This document shows positions 44,750-53,915 of a stretch of 64,000 nt of DNA, piece after piece. How positions within the stretch are numbered: position 1 is the first letter of the stretch; each line of letters begins with the position of its first letter. Position numbers and translations under genes: made by a program. The notes beneath the pieces are model-generated. The model saw nothing but the letters and a program-made list of their open reading frames with translations. It was not told the origin of the DNA and did not search any database. The stretch comes from Bacteroidota bacterium (GTDB lineage: Bacteria > Bacteroidota > Bacteroidia > Bacteroidales > P3), in NCBI GenBank assembly GCA_023415495.1, contig JAEZKK010000020.1, forward strand, positions 19,957-83,956, read 5' to 3'.

Positions 44750-45628
44750 ATGAATCAAGAAACAGAAAATAAGAATAATACACAAATTACTGAGGAATTT
44801 CTCTCATTAGAAAAAATACTTGCTTCTAAAAACAAGTCTCTTGTAAAGTTTATGCCTAAGTTTCTACTTAATAGATTTAAAAAACTTGTTCATTTAGATG
44901 AAATCAATTCTGCAATTTATGAGTATAGGTTTAATGATGGAACTGAATTTGCAACTAAGATAATTGAAAATTATTTTAAAGCAAAGATTGAGATTGTTAA
45001 TCCCGAGAATATTCCCCCTTCTGGGAGGCAGTTATTAATTGCGAATCATCCATTAGGAGGCGCAGATGGATTAGCTCTTATGTCGGCAATAGGCGGAATT
45101 AGAAAAGATGTATTGTTTCCTGTAAACGATATACTTAGTAATATACCAGCCTTAAACACCGTTTTTATTCCTATAAATAAATATGGAAGTAATACTGAAA
45201 ACCATAAGATTTTCGACAAGGCTTTTGAAGGAGAAAAATGTATATTATTCTTTCCAGCAGGGATGGTTTCAAGAAAGAAAAAAGGTGTTATTAGTGATTT
45301 GGTTTGGCATAAGACTTTCTTGAAAAAATCGATTAAACATAAAAGAGATATTGTTCCAATATTTGTTGATGCAATTAATTCAAAAAGATTCTATAGATGG
45401 GCAAACTTTAGGGAAAAATTAGGAATTAAATTCAATATAGAGTTAATCCTTTTACCTGATGAAATGTTTAAACAAAAAGGTAAAACAATTACACTTATCT
45501 TTGGTAAACCAATACCTTATACCATTTTCGATAAGTCTCGTTCAATGGATGAATGGGTAAAATTAATTAGAGAACATGTTTATAAGCTCAAATATTCACC
45601 AAATGAAGAATTTGAGATAAAAAACTAA
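44750..45628 (+). CDS. glsA: O-acyltransferase of the PlsC type, probable glycine lipid synthase GlsA
   Basis: 292 residues. The acyltransferase box is LIANHPLGGADGLALM (Asn-His-Pro-x3-x-Asp form of the HX4D motif); the second box is ILFFPAGMVSRKKKG. A Lys-rich N-terminal helix likely binds membrane. It is followed 12 bases later by a GNAT-like N-acyltransferase; this pair matches the GlsA/GlsB glycine-lipid (and ornithine-lipid-like) pathway of Bacteroides, where GlsB makes N-acyl-glycine and GlsA adds the second chain. The assignment rests on the pairing and family, not on activity. Confidence 0.8.
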   Translation: MNQETENKNNTQITEEFLSLEKILASKNKSLVKFMPKFLLNRFKKLVHLDEINSAIYEYRFNDGTEFATKIIENYFKAKIEIVNPENIPPSGRQLLIANHPLGGADGLALMSAIGGIRKDVLFPVNDILSNIPALNTVFIPINKYGSNTENHKIFDKAFEGEKCILFFPAGMVSRKKKGVISDLVWHKTFLKKSIKHKRDIVPIFVDAINSKRFYRWANFREKLGIKFNIELILLPDEMFKQKGKTITLIFGKPIPYTIFDKSRSMDEWVKLIREHVYKLKYSPNEEFEIKN

Positions 45629-45640
45629 AATAAATATATT

Positions 45641-46567
45641 ATGGATACTTCGTACGTTATACCACCAATTGAAAAAGATATTTTACTTGAAGAATTAAGG
45701 AAAGCAGAATTTCTTAGGAAAACTAATAGTGGAAACAGAGAGATTTATATTACTAATGCTCATATTACTCCAAATATTATGAGAGAGATTGGTCGATTGA
45801 GAGAACTGAGTTTTGGAGCTGAGGGAGGTGGTAGTGGTAAGGATTGCGATATTGATGAATACGATGTATTAGAGTATCCTCATTACTATACACAACTCTT
45901 TGTTTGGGATCAAAATGAAAATGAAATTGTAGGTGGATATAGATATATTTCAGGTAAAGATATTTTAGAAAAAGATGGGATAATGTATAGTGCAACAGCT
46001 GGTTTATTTCATTTTACTCCTTTATTTAAAAGCAAATATCTAAACTATACTTTAGAGCTTGGAAGAAGTTTTGTATCTCCTCAATACCAACCCTCAGTAA
46101 ACCTTAGAAAAGGTATGTTTTCATTAGATAATCTTTGGGATGGATTGGGAGCTTTGGCTAAGAACAATCCTGAAATTAAGTATTTTTTTGGGAAGATAAC
46201 AATGTATCCTTCTATGGATGTTAAGGCAAGAGATTATATTCAGTATTTCTTTAAAAAACATTTCCCAGATAATGAAGGAATGATTTATCCAATTGAACCA
46301 GTAGAAATTATTACAGATTATAATGAATTAGCAAAACTCTTTAATGGTTTAAATTACAAGGAAGATCATCAAATACTTATAAAAGCAGTAAAGGAGAGAA
46401 ACGAATTTATCCCACCTCTTTTCAATGCTTATATGAATTTATCTTCAACCATGAAGACCTTTGGAACAGCGATAAATAAGCATTTTAGTAATGTTGAAGA
46501 AACTGGTATATTGGTTACAATTGCCGATATTTATCCTGAAAAACAAAACCGATATATGAATTATTAA
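45641..46567 (+). CDS. glsB: GNAT-like N-acyltransferase, probable glycine lipid synthase GlsB
   Basis: 308 residues of the OlsB/hemolysin-type acyltransferase family: REIYITNAHITPNIMREIGRLRELSFGAEGGGSGKDCDIDEYD, where the acidic DxDxxD-like stretch is typical. YFQLFVWD, ETVGGYRYISGKDIL-like strands (here NEIVGGYRYISGKD) and YTLELGRSFVSPQYQ follow. These are the marks of N-acyl-amino-acid synthases that use acyl-ACP. It partners the upstream O-acyltransferase. Three bases later engB begins, so the operon continues. Confidence 0.82.
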   Translation: MDTSYVIPPIEKDILLEELRKAEFLRKTNSGNREIYITNAHITPNIMREIGRLRELSFGAEGGGSGKDCDIDEYDVLEYPHYYTQLFVWDQNENEIVGGYRYISGKDILEKDGIMYSATAGLFHFTPLFKSKYLNYTLELGRSFVSPQYQPSVNLRKGMFSLDNLWDGLGALAKNNPEIKYFFGKITMYPSMDVKARDYIQYFFKKHFPDNEGMIYPIEPVEIITDYNELAKLFNGLNYKEDHQILIKAVKERNEFIPPLFNAYMNLSSTMKTFGTAINKHFSNVEETGILVTIADIYPEKQNRYMNY

Positions 46568-46569
46568 TT

Positions 46570-47196
46570 ATGATAATAAAGAGTGCAGAGTTTTTAATGA
46601 GTAATTCTACCCATAATAAATGTCCAGAGCCAATAAAACCTGAGTTTGCTTTTATTGGACGAAGCAATGTTGGAAAGAGTTCATTAATAAATATGCTGGT
46701 AAATAGAAAAAGTTTAGCAAAAACAAGTTCAAAACCAGGGAAGACACAATTGATTAATCATTTTGAAATTAATCAAAGTTGGTATTTGGTCGATTTACCT
46801 GGATATGGTTATGCAAAAGCATCAATAAAGAATAGGGAAATTTGGGGGAAGATGATTACAAACTATCTCTTAGAAAGAGAAAACCTTATGTTGGTTTTTG
46901 TTTTAATAGATTCCAGACTATCCCCACAAAAAATTGATATTGAATTTTTAGAATTTCTTGGAGAAAATCAAATTCCTTTTGAAATTGTTTTTACTAAAAT
47001 AGACAAACAAGGACCTAAGGTAACGCAAGATAATGTGAGTTTGTTTGAAGAGAAAATGTTTGAAACTTGGGAAGAGCTACCTAAATACTTTCTTTCTTCA
47101 GCTATTTATGCTCAGGGTAGGGAAGAGATTTTGGATGAAATTGAAAGTATTATTCCTATGTTTAATCCTCAATCCAACAATAAAGAAATAGAATAA
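46570..47196 (+). CDS. engB: Ribosome biogenesis GTPase EngB/YsxC
   Basis: 208 residues. The compact EngB G domain has G1 GRSNVGKSS, G2 TSSKPGKTQ, G3 DLPGYG, G4 TKID and the G5 region LSSAIYAQG. It is needed for 50S subunit assembly. It follows glsB by 2 bases and precedes pfk by 13. Confidence 0.97.
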   Translation: MIIKSAEFLMSNSTHNKCPEPIKPEFAFIGRSNVGKSSLINMLVNRKSLAKTSSKPGKTQLINHFEINQSWYLVDLPGYGYAKASIKNREIWGKMITNYLLERENLMLVFVLIDSRLSPQKIDIEFLEFLGENQIPFEIVFTKIDKQGPKVTQDNVSLFEEKMFETWEELPKYFLSSAIYAQGREEILDEIESIIPMFNPQSNNKEIE

Positions 47197-47209
47197 AAAA
47201 AGAACAAGG

Positions 47210-48304
47210 ATGAAAAGAGTTTTGGTTTTAACCGGTGGGGGAGATTGTCCTGGATTAAATGCGGTAATTAGAGCTATAGTTAAGAGGGCATCTCAGGAAA
47301 AGGATTGGGAGGTTATTGGCTCTATTAATAGCTTTGATGGAATATTAAAAGAGCCTACTGAAATCGAAGTCTTAGATTCAAAATGTGTTTCAGGTATTTT
47401 AGTTAAAGGTGGTACAATATTGGGTACAACCAATAAGGGAGGTCCTTTTGCATGGCCAATTAAAAATAATGATGGGACATATTCAAGCGTTGATCGTTCG
47501 GATGAAATGATACGTAAGATTAGGATATTGGGAGTTGAAGCAGTAATTAATATTGGAGGAGACGGCTCTCAAAGAATATCCCAAAAACTTTATAAACAAG
47601 GTTTAAATATTATTGGGGTACCAAAAACAATAGATAACGACCTTGCCGCAACAGATTTTACTTTCGGATTTCAAACCGCAGTACAGACTGTTACAGAGGC
47701 AATAGATAAATTAGTTACAACTGCTTCTAGTCATAATAGAGTATTTATTATAGAGGTAATGGGTAGGGATGCAGGTTGGATTGCCCTTTATAGCTCAATT
47801 GCTGGAGGTGCTGATGTTTGTATTATCCCTGAAATGCCTTATGATATTAATAAGATTAAGGAAAAAATAGAAACAAGATATACCAATAATAAAGGATTTT
47901 GCATAATTGTAATTGCTGAAGGTGCAATATCTCAAAGCAAAGGTAGGGTAGGTAGAGTGTCTAACGAGCTTGGTTATGAGAATTTCAAATTAGGAGGAGT
48001 TGGATATGCACTTAAAGAAGAGCTTGAAGAGGCAGGAGTGGAGAATGATATTAGGGTAACTCTTTTAGGACACGTACAAAGAGGAGGGACTCCAATTGCT
48101 TATGATAGGGTTTTGGCATCTGAGTTTGGAGTCAAAGCCTTCGAAATGGTGTTAGAGGAGAGATATGGAGAAATGGTAGCATATCGTCATCCCGAAATTA
48201 TTAGCGTTAGCTTTGAAAAAGCACTAGTTAAACCAAATTTAGTTTCACCTAAATCGAGGTTGGTCAAAACTGCAAAAGGATTAGGTATTGAGTTTGGAAA
48301 CTAA
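47210..48304 (+). CDS. pfkA: 6-phosphofructokinase with mixed donor-site motifs
   Basis: 364 residues, group-A phosphofructokinase. Motifs: LTGGGDCPGLNAVIR, NIGGDGSQRIS, VPKTIDNDLAATDFTFGF, MGRDAGWIALYSSIAGGAD, LLGHVQRGGTPIAYDR. In this family GGDG predicts ATP use and GGDD pyrophosphate use, while PGTIDND is ATP-type and PKTIDND PPi-type. This protein has GGDG with PKTIDND, a mixed combination known from clade X or III enzymes that mostly use ATP. Operonic with engB and purH (44-base gap). Confidence 0.93.
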   Translation: MKRVLVLTGGGDCPGLNAVIRAIVKRASQEKDWEVIGSINSFDGILKEPTEIEVLDSKCVSGILVKGGTILGTTNKGGPFAWPIKNNDGTYSSVDRSDEMIRKIRILGVEAVINIGGDGSQRISQKLYKQGLNIIGVPKTIDNDLAATDFTFGFQTAVQTVTEAIDKLVTTASSHNRVFIIEVMGRDAGWIALYSSIAGGADVCIIPEMPYDINKIKEKIETRYTNNKGFCIIVIAEGAISQSKGRVGRVSNELGYENFKLGGVGYALKEELEEAGVENDIRVTLLGHVQRGGTPIAYDRVLASEFGVKAFEMVLEERYGEMVAYRHPEIISVSFEKALVKPNLVSPKSRLVKTAKGLGIEFGN

Positions 48305-48348
48305 TTAGTTATAGAGTATTAAAAGACAGAAAATAAATTAAACAAAAA

Positions 48349-49866
48349 ATGAAAAAGATAAAATCAGCATTGATTTCAGTATTTCACAAAGAAGGTTTAG
48401 AGGAGATAATTAGAAAATTAGATTCCCTGAATGTTGAAATTTATTCAACAGGTGGTACATTGGAATTTATCGAAGAATTGGGAATAAATGCAAAATCAGT
48501 AGAATCATTAACAGGTTATCCTTCAATATTTGGTGGAAGAGTAAAGACTCTTCATCCAAAGGTAATGGGAGGAATACTTAATCGTAGAAATAATGATAAT
48601 GATAATTTGGAGTGTGAAAAATACGAAATACCTCAAATAGATTTAGTAATTGTTGACCTATATCCTTTTGAGAAAACAGTAAGTAGTAATGCCTCAGAGG
48701 AAGAAATAATCGAAAAGATTGATATTGGAGGAATTAGTCTAATTAGAGCAGCAGCTAAGAATTTTGAAGATGTTTTAATTGTTCCAAGTATGGACAATTA
48801 CCCTGAATTATTAGAAATACTAAATAGGGATGAGGCTAAAACTGATTTAGAAACACGTAGAAGGTTTATGACCTATGCTTTTATGGTTTCTTCTCACTAC
48901 GATACAGCGATATTTAAGTATTTTAATCAAAAAACAATGCTTCCAGTGTTTAAACAAAGCTACCTTGAGCCAAGAGTGCTTCGTTATGGAGAAAATCCTC
49001 ATCAAAAAGGAATGTTTTTTGGAGATTTCAAATCGGTATTTACTCAATTAAATGGTAAGGAGATTTCATATAATAATATCTTAGATATAGATGCAGCATG
49101 CTCATTGATAGATGATTTCCAAGAAACAACCTTTGCAATTATCAAACATAATAATGCTTGTGGCATTGCAAGTAGAGAAGGGGTAAAACAAGCTTATCTT
49201 TCAGCTTTGCAAGCAGATCCTATTTCAGCATTTGGAGGGGTTTTAGTTACAAATAGAGCAATTGATTTAGATACAGCAGAAGAAATAAATAAACTCTTTA
49301 TGGAGATATTGATTGCAGAGGATTATACCTCAGAAGCTTTGGAATTATTAAAGAGTAAAAAGAATAGAATAATTCTAAAACGTAATCCACGGAAAGATAC
49401 TAAATTCCAGTATCGTTCAGCTCTTGGAGGTGTTTTAGTTCAAGAGAGGGATTCGGTAGTTGAGGATAGTTCAAGTTTTAAAAGTGTAACATCAGTAGAG
49501 CTTGATAAGAATATTATTAGAGATTTGGCATTTGCTAATAAAATAGTGAAACACACTAAGTCAAATGCGATTGTTCTTGTAAAAGATTCAATGTTATTGG
49601 CAAGTGGAACAGGACAAACCTCAAGAGTAGATGCTCTTAACCAAGCAATTCATAAGGCAAAGGCTTTTGGCTTTGAATTAAAGGGTAGTGTGATGGCTTC
49701 AGATGCATTCTTTCCTTTCCCAGACTGTGTAGAAATAGCTCATAATGCTGGAGTAATATCAGTAATTCACCCTGGAGGTAGCATTAATGATGATAAGTCT
49801 ATAGAATATTGTCAAAAAAATAATATGTCTATGGTAATTACTGGTTATCGTCACTTTAAACACTAA
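48349..49866 (+). CDS. purH: Bifunctional AICAR transformylase / IMP cyclohydrolase
   Basis: 505 residues, normal length. The N-terminal IMP cyclohydrolase/MGS-like domain (ALISVFHKEG, STGGTLEFIEELG, GGRVKTLHPKV) is followed by the AICAR formyltransferase with RYGENPHQKG and the catalytic KHNNACGIA. Also HPGGSINDDKSIEYC and ITGYRHFKH at the end, as in all PurH. It completes purine synthesis (last two steps). Confidence 0.98.
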   Translation: MKKIKSALISVFHKEGLEEIIRKLDSLNVEIYSTGGTLEFIEELGINAKSVESLTGYPSIFGGRVKTLHPKVMGGILNRRNNDNDNLECEKYEIPQIDLVIVDLYPFEKTVSSNASEEEIIEKIDIGGISLIRAAAKNFEDVLIVPSMDNYPELLEILNRDEAKTDLETRRRFMTYAFMVSSHYDTAIFKYFNQKTMLPVFKQSYLEPRVLRYGENPHQKGMFFGDFKSVFTQLNGKEISYNNILDIDAACSLIDDFQETTFAIIKHNNACGIASREGVKQAYLSALQADPISAFGGVLVTNRAIDLDTAEEINKLFMEILIAEDYTSEALELLKSKKNRIILKRNPRKDTKFQYRSALGGVLVQERDSVVEDSSSFKSVTSVELDKNIIRDLAFANKIVKHTKSNAIVLVKDSMLLASGTGQTSRVDALNQAIHKAKAFGFELKGSVMASDAFFPFPDCVEIAHNAGVISVIHPGGSINDDKSIEYCQKNNMSMVITGYRHFKH

Positions 49867-49958
49867 TGAAAAGAATATAAATTAATAAATGAAACTGTTT
49901 TAATGAGGTTTCGTAAAAAGTAAACGATAATAAAACAAAGTAAAATCAAATAATAAAT

Positions 49959-50981
49959 ATGGGCTTATTTTCATTCTTAACAAGGGAAGTTGCAATAGAC
50001 TTAGGAACAGCAAACTCGATTATTATATGTGGCGATAAAGTAGTTGTAGATGAGCCTTCCATAGTAGCTGTAGACAGAAGAACAAATAAGATAATTGCAG
50101 TGGGTAAACGTGCTATGATGATGCATGGTAAGACTCATGAAGAGATAAAAACTATCAGACCTTTAAGAGATGGTGTTATTGCTGATTTTGAGATGGCAAA
50201 CCAAATGATTAGAGAGTTGATTAAAATGATTAACCTTAGAAGTAGTATTATTCCACCAGCATTGAAAATGGTTATTTGTATTCCATCGGGGATTACAAAT
50301 GTTGAAGAAAGAGCTGTTAGAGATTCTGCTGAACAAGCAGGAGCAAAGGAAGTAAGACTGATTCATGAGCCTATGGCAGCAGCAATCGGTATTGGAATAG
50401 ATGTTCTGGAACCAATTGGCAATATGATAGTGGATATTGGTGGAGGAACAAGTGAGATTGCCGTTATTGCTTTAGGTGGAATTGTTTGTAATAAATCAAT
50501 TAGAATAGCCGGAGATGAGTTTAACTCAGATATAATTGAGTATATGCGTAAACAGCATAATATTAATATTGGAGAGAGAATGGCTGAGAGAATAAAGATA
50601 GAGGTTGGAGCAGCTATTCCAGACTTAGAAACACCTCCAAACGATTTTGCAGTTCAAGGTAGAGATGTTCTTACTGGAATTCCAAAGGAAATCTCTGTAA
50701 ACTACAAAGAAATCGCTCACGCATTAGATAAAAGTATTGCAAAGATTGAATCGGCAGTTTTAGAAGCTCTTGCACTAACCCCACCAGAACTTGCTTCCGA
50801 TATTTATCATACAGGTATATATCTTGCCGGAGGAGGTTCATTATTAAGAGGATTAGATAAGAGAATATCAGCAAAGACTAAACTCTCTGTACATGTAGCA
50901 GATGACCCATTAAGGGCAGTTGCAAGAGGAACAGGTATAGCATTAAAGAACTATGATAAGTTTACCTTCCTTATTAAGTAA
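49959..50981 (+). CDS. mreB: Rod shape-determining protein MreB
   Basis: 340 residues. Actin-like ATPase: VAIDLGTANSIIICGDKVVVDEPSIVAV (phosphate 1), VDIGGGTSEIAVIALGGIV (phosphate 2), YLAGGGSLLRGLDKRI (adenosine) and the connect motif SAEQAGAKEVRLIHEPMAAAIGIG. It forms membrane-bound filaments guiding lateral wall synthesis. purH-mreB order is frequent in this phylum; mreC/D would be expected downstream but the gene is followed by a terminator and a pseudogene. Confidence 0.97.
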   Translation: MGLFSFLTREVAIDLGTANSIIICGDKVVVDEPSIVAVDRRTNKIIAVGKRAMMMHGKTHEEIKTIRPLRDGVIADFEMANQMIRELIKMINLRSSIIPPALKMVICIPSGITNVEERAVRDSAEQAGAKEVRLIHEPMAAAIGIGIDVLEPIGNMIVDIGGGTSEIAVIALGGIVCNKSIRIAGDEFNSDIIEYMRKQHNINIGERMAERIKIEVGAAIPDLETPPNDFAVQGRDVLTGIPKEISVNYKEIAHALDKSIAKIESAVLEALALTPPELASDIYHTGIYLAGGGSLLRGLDKRISAKTKLSVHVADDPLRAVARGTGIALKNYDKFTFLIK

Positions 50982-51005
50982 AAGAATTTGTTGATTTCAA
51001 ATATT

Positions 51006-51045
51006 AGAAGTGGTGATAACAAATAGTTATTACCACTTCTTTTGT
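51006..51045 (+). terminator. Terminator of mreB
   Basis: AGAAGTGGTGATAAC.. / ..GTTATTACCACTTCT inverted repeat followed by TTTT, 25 bases after the mreB stop. Confidence 0.8.
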
Positions 51046-51248
51046 TAATACAATTGGAAGTTGAGGGATTAGGCAATGAAGCCGATGTTCTGGTTTATGA
51101 TTTGGTTGGCAGGGTTATTCTAAAGCATAAGATAAGTAGGGGTGAGAATGAATTAGAAATTGATTTAAGATGATATGCTAAGGATATTTATTATGTAAGA
51201 ATCTTAAATGATAAAATAAAGATAAGTAGGAATGTAGTCAAATATTAA
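51045..51248 (+). pseudogene. Remnant of a type IX secretion C-terminal sorting domain
   Basis: The frame beginning near 51045 reads EVEGLGNEADVLVYDLVGR, VILKHKISRGENELEIDLR, then TGA (51171-51173), then YAKDIYYVRILNDKIKIS and RNVVKY before TAA. VYDLVGR..., ...G.N.I.L..., and AKGIYYVRI...R.V.K are the hallmarks of T9SS type-A sorting tails. It lacks any upstream cargo and is interrupted by a stop, so it is a decayed end of a once-secreted protein. The rest of the gap to 51390 shows nothing else. Confidence 0.75.
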
Positions 51249-51390
51249 ACTTAGAACAATAAGACAGAAATTAAATCAAGGAAAAATGTCTATTTAGTAG
51301 GTATCATAAATTACTGTTTTTTTCATTAATCTTGAACTATTATATTGCTGATTTGTTTAAGTAGATACTGATGTTTAAAATGAATTTATT

Positions 51391-51939
51391 ATGAAGATTT
51401 TTCGTTGGATACTGATTTTTATTATATCTGTAGTTGTTGGTTTCTTTATTATTGGTTTATTCCTTAAGAAGGATTACGAGGTAAAGACTAATATTGTTAT
51501 CAATCAACCTAAGAATATTGTTTTCGATTATATTAAGTGTTTGAAGAATCAGGAGATTTATAGTGTTTGGTATAAGGCGGATTCTAAACTAAGGAAGTAC
51601 TATAGAGGAGAAGATGCTAAGGTAGGGTTTGTTACTGGTTGGGAAAGCGATATTAAGGATGTTGGTAAGGGAGAGCAGGAGATTAAGAAAATTATCAATG
51701 GCGATAGAATTGATTACGAACTTAGGTTTTTTGAGCCTTTTGAAGCTACTGAGTCATGCTATATGAGAACAAAGTCTATTACAGATGAAAAGACTTTAGT
51801 CGAGTGGGCAATGAAGGGTAGTATGCCTTATCCAACCAATCTTTGGCTTATATTTATGGATATTGAAGAAATGTTATTAAAAGATTTAAATCAAGGATTA
51901 ATCAATCTTAAAAAGGAATTAGAAAACACTGTTGAATAA
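51391..51939 (+). CDS. SRPBCC/START-like domain protein with N-terminal membrane anchor
   Basis: 182 residues. One membrane helix (~6-27, IFIISVVVGFFIIGLFL), then a helix-grip domain like polyketide-cyclase/SRPBCC proteins: VKTNIVINQPKNIVFDYIKCL, EVDIKDVGKGEQEIKKI-like strands and EWAMKGSMPYPTNLWLIFMD. The pattern YEVKTNIVIN...VFDYIxxLKNQExYSxW is typical of Bacteroidota SRPBCC proteins. It probably binds a lipid or hydrophobic small molecule; ligand unknown. Confidence 0.85.
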   Translation: MKIFRWILIFIISVVVGFFIIGLFLKKDYEVKTNIVINQPKNIVFDYIKCLKNQEIYSVWYKADSKLRKYYRGEDAKVGFVTGWESDIKDVGKGEQEIKKIINGDRIDYELRFFEPFEATESCYMRTKSITDEKTLVEWAMKGSMPYPTNLWLIFMDIEEMLLKDLNQGLINLKKELENTVE

Positions 51940-51956
51940 TTTAGAAAACATAATTA

Positions 51957-52418
51957 TTAATCAAATTGAAGTTTGATACATAGTTTTTCTAATTCAAATT
52001 TTGCTTCTTCTTTTGAGTTTGCATACTTTAAAGTTAGCAATGGTTTGGAGTGTTTGTATAATACTATTTTATAGATAGTAGATTTAAGCTTGAGGGATCT
52101 ATTTAAACGAACAAAATACTGCAATTGATTAAAATCCTTAGTTATTCCCAACTCCATACTATTATCAATATTAATCCATTTTCCAGTAGTTATAATTCCA
52201 AATAATGTATGAGAATATTTAACTCTAAGTCTTGATGTATCGAGAAATATTTCAGATTTTGAGAAGCCTACAAATGCATTTACTAATACGAAAAATAGTA
52301 AAACAATTATATTCATACCATATCGAAAAGCCATAAAAATTATCATTAACATGATAAACTTTGCAGCCTCAGCCCCAACCTCTCCAAATGAATATTCTAA
52401 TTTATATCTTTCAATCAT
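51957..52418 (-). CDS. Two-helix membrane protein with PH-like domain, unknown
   Basis: 153 residues. Two close membrane helices (~17-50) split by a short turn, then a beta-rich domain (FLDTSRLRVKYSHTLFGIITTGKWINID, ~58-153) that looks like the PH-like fold of bacterial DUF304-type proteins. No family name is secure. Convergent to the SRPBCC gene, 17-base gap. Confidence 0.7.
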   Translation of the reverse strand: MIERYKLEYSFGEVGAEAAKFIMLMIIFMAFRYGMNIIVLLFFVLVNAFVGFSKSEIFLDTSRLRVKYSHTLFGIITTGKWINIDNSMELGITKDFNQLQYFVRLNRSLKLKSTIYKIVLYKHSKPLLTLKYANSKEEAKFELEKLCIKLQFD

Positions 52419-52470
52419 TTTGTATTATTCACACAACTTGTAAGCTTCTTAATTGTATCCCTAACAGTTA

Positions 52471-52980
52471 CTATTCAATAGGGATAAGAATTTCGGTGCG
52501 TAGTTTTTTTGGCTCGACTTTTTGGGGGTTATTTAAGTATTTCTCAATCATAGGTGCATTACGGAGTTTGATATCCTTATCTTTTAGATAATCGTTATAA
52601 ATAAATTCATATACTTCTCTGAATTTCTCATATTCTCCTGTGTAGTGGAACATTAAATAGTTGCCCTCTGGAGTTTCTCTTACCTTCACTTCCTCTGCAT
52701 CTGGAGATTTCTTATTAATTGTAATACATGCCTCAAAGCGAGTTTCACTCTCAGGAGTAATTGTAGGGTCATCGTGATAAATCCCAAGGAACTCCATTCG
52801 CATAGAGAAAAGTCTATGCTCTTGAATATATGCCCAAAGCTTTTGCCAACAAGAAGAATAATCAACTTGGTGATAATTACCTTTAATTATCAATGACGCT
52901 GCTAATTTTGCTTTGCGATTAATGATTTTTGGAGCCCTTATGTCTAAATCTTTATGGATTCTTTCTTTTTTAAACAACAT
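52471..52980 (-). CDS. GyrI-like small-molecule-binding domain protein
   Basis: 169 residues without an HTH. GyrI/AraC-effector fold: LDIRAPKIINRKAKLAASLIIKGNY, CWQKLWAYIQEH, GIYHDDPTITPESETRFEACI and FHYTGEYEKFREVYEFIYNDYL. Stand-alone GyrI-like proteins bind cationic drugs or inhibit gyrase; ligand unknown here. 13 bases downstream of the DUF1761 gene, so they form a pair. Confidence 0.9.
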   Translation of the reverse strand: MLFKKERIHKDLDIRAPKIINRKAKLAASLIIKGNYHQVDYSSCWQKLWAYIQEHRLFSMRMEFLGIYHDDPTITPESETRFEACITINKKSPDAEEVKVRETPEGNYLMFHYTGEYEKFREVYEFIYNDYLKDKDIKLRNAPMIEKYLNNPQKVEPKKLRTEILIPIE

Positions 52981-52993
52981 TTTACTTAGATTT

Positions 52994-53428
52994 TTATATT
53001 AGAGAAAACAAAATTCCAATAATTGATACAATTGTGAAATATCCAACATCAATTAATGCAAGAGTAACAAATCTCTTCCAATCGCTGATTTGGAATTTAA
53101 GGTTCGATTTCATCCAAGAAGCTATTGCAATTACAACTAAAATTGAAAGCCATAGATGAATAGGGGTTAGGACAAAGAAAACTAATACAACTAATGCAGT
53201 AGAAATTAGTTGAAATATCATTGTAGGTAAAAATGATTTTTTGCTACAAGAGCATTTTTCTCCATTAATTACATCTGCTCCACACTCGCATTCGTATCTA
53301 ATTGCTTTCATCCAAGTTTTTGGAAACAAAAGTCCATACCACAAGGCACCCATTAAAAAACTAATAGCTACAGCTACGAAATACCATAAAAGGGATATTG
53401 CTTCTATTTCAGGGATTAAACAGTCCAT
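52994..53428 (-). CDS. DUF1761 membrane protein with an inserted zinc-ribbon-like loop
   Basis: 144 residues, four membrane helices. The DUF1761 signature is FLMGALWYGLLFPKTWMKAI, then the loop YECECGADVINGEKCSCSKK, where five cysteines (CEC, CSC) suggest a metal-binding knuckle between helices 1 and 2. Helices 2-4 follow with WLSILVVIAIASWMKSNLKF and ALIDVGYFTIVSII. Usual DUF1761 members lack such a loop, as far as I know. Function unknown. Confidence 0.8.
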   Translation of the reverse strand: MDCLIPEIEAISLLWYFVAVAISFLMGALWYGLLFPKTWMKAIRYECECGADVINGEKCSCSKKSFLPTMIFQLISTALVVLVFFVLTPIHLWLSILVVIAIASWMKSNLKFQISDWKRFVTLALIDVGYFTIVSIIGILFSLI

Positions 53429-53546
53429 AATTGAAAATGATTTAATTATTTAATAAGATGCAAAGTAAATAATAATTTTGGTAATAAGTAACTATTTATC
53501 TAATAAATTTAGCACATTAAGTGTTATAGTGCTGATATTCAAAATA

Positions 53547-53587
53547 AAAAAGAGTCTCAACTTGATAATTAAGTTAAGACTCTTTTG
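53547..53587. terminator. Terminator after tRNA-Ser
   Basis: AAAAGAGTCT.AACTT...AAGTT.AGACTCTTTT (15 pairs with one mismatch) directly downstream of the minus-strand tRNA. Confidence 0.8.
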
Positions 53588-53597
53588 AAAATCTGTG

Positions 53598-53682
53598 CGG
53601 AAAGTGAGGGATTCGAACCCCCGGACCTGTTACAGTCAACGGTTTTCAAGACCGCCGCATTCGACCACTCTGCCAACTTTCC
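53598..53682 (-). tRNA. tRNA-Ser (anticodon TGA)
   Basis: Minus-strand cloverleaf with long variable arm: acceptor GGAAAGT/ACTTTCC, D arm with GCAGAGTGGTCGAATGC, anticodon arm GCGGTCTTGAAAACCGT (anticodon TGA), variable arm GACTGTAACAGGTC-type, T arm GGGGG-TTCGAAT-CCCTC. Discriminator G; CCA not encoded. Confidence 0.94.
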
Positions 53683-53865
53683 GTGTGCAAAGGTACAACA
53701 ATTTTTATTTCTACCAAGTCTTGTTATGTTTTTTTTATCGCATAATATGCTTACACATTCTTATGATTTTGTTTTTCAGAAAAGTAATTTTACATTTATT
53801 TTTATATTTTGTTTACTCACTTCTTTTTTTTACAGCATTTCTAATCAAATTCTAATAAAAAATAG

Positions 53866-53873
53866 TATCTTTG
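53866..53873 (+). promoter_or_regulatory. -7 promoter element for the deoxyhypusine-synthase-like gene
   Basis: TATCTTTG, 42 bases before ATG 53916. Confidence 0.5.
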
Positions 53874-53915
53874 CAAAGAAATTTAAAGTTGAAACAACAA
53901 GTAAAAATATAAAAT

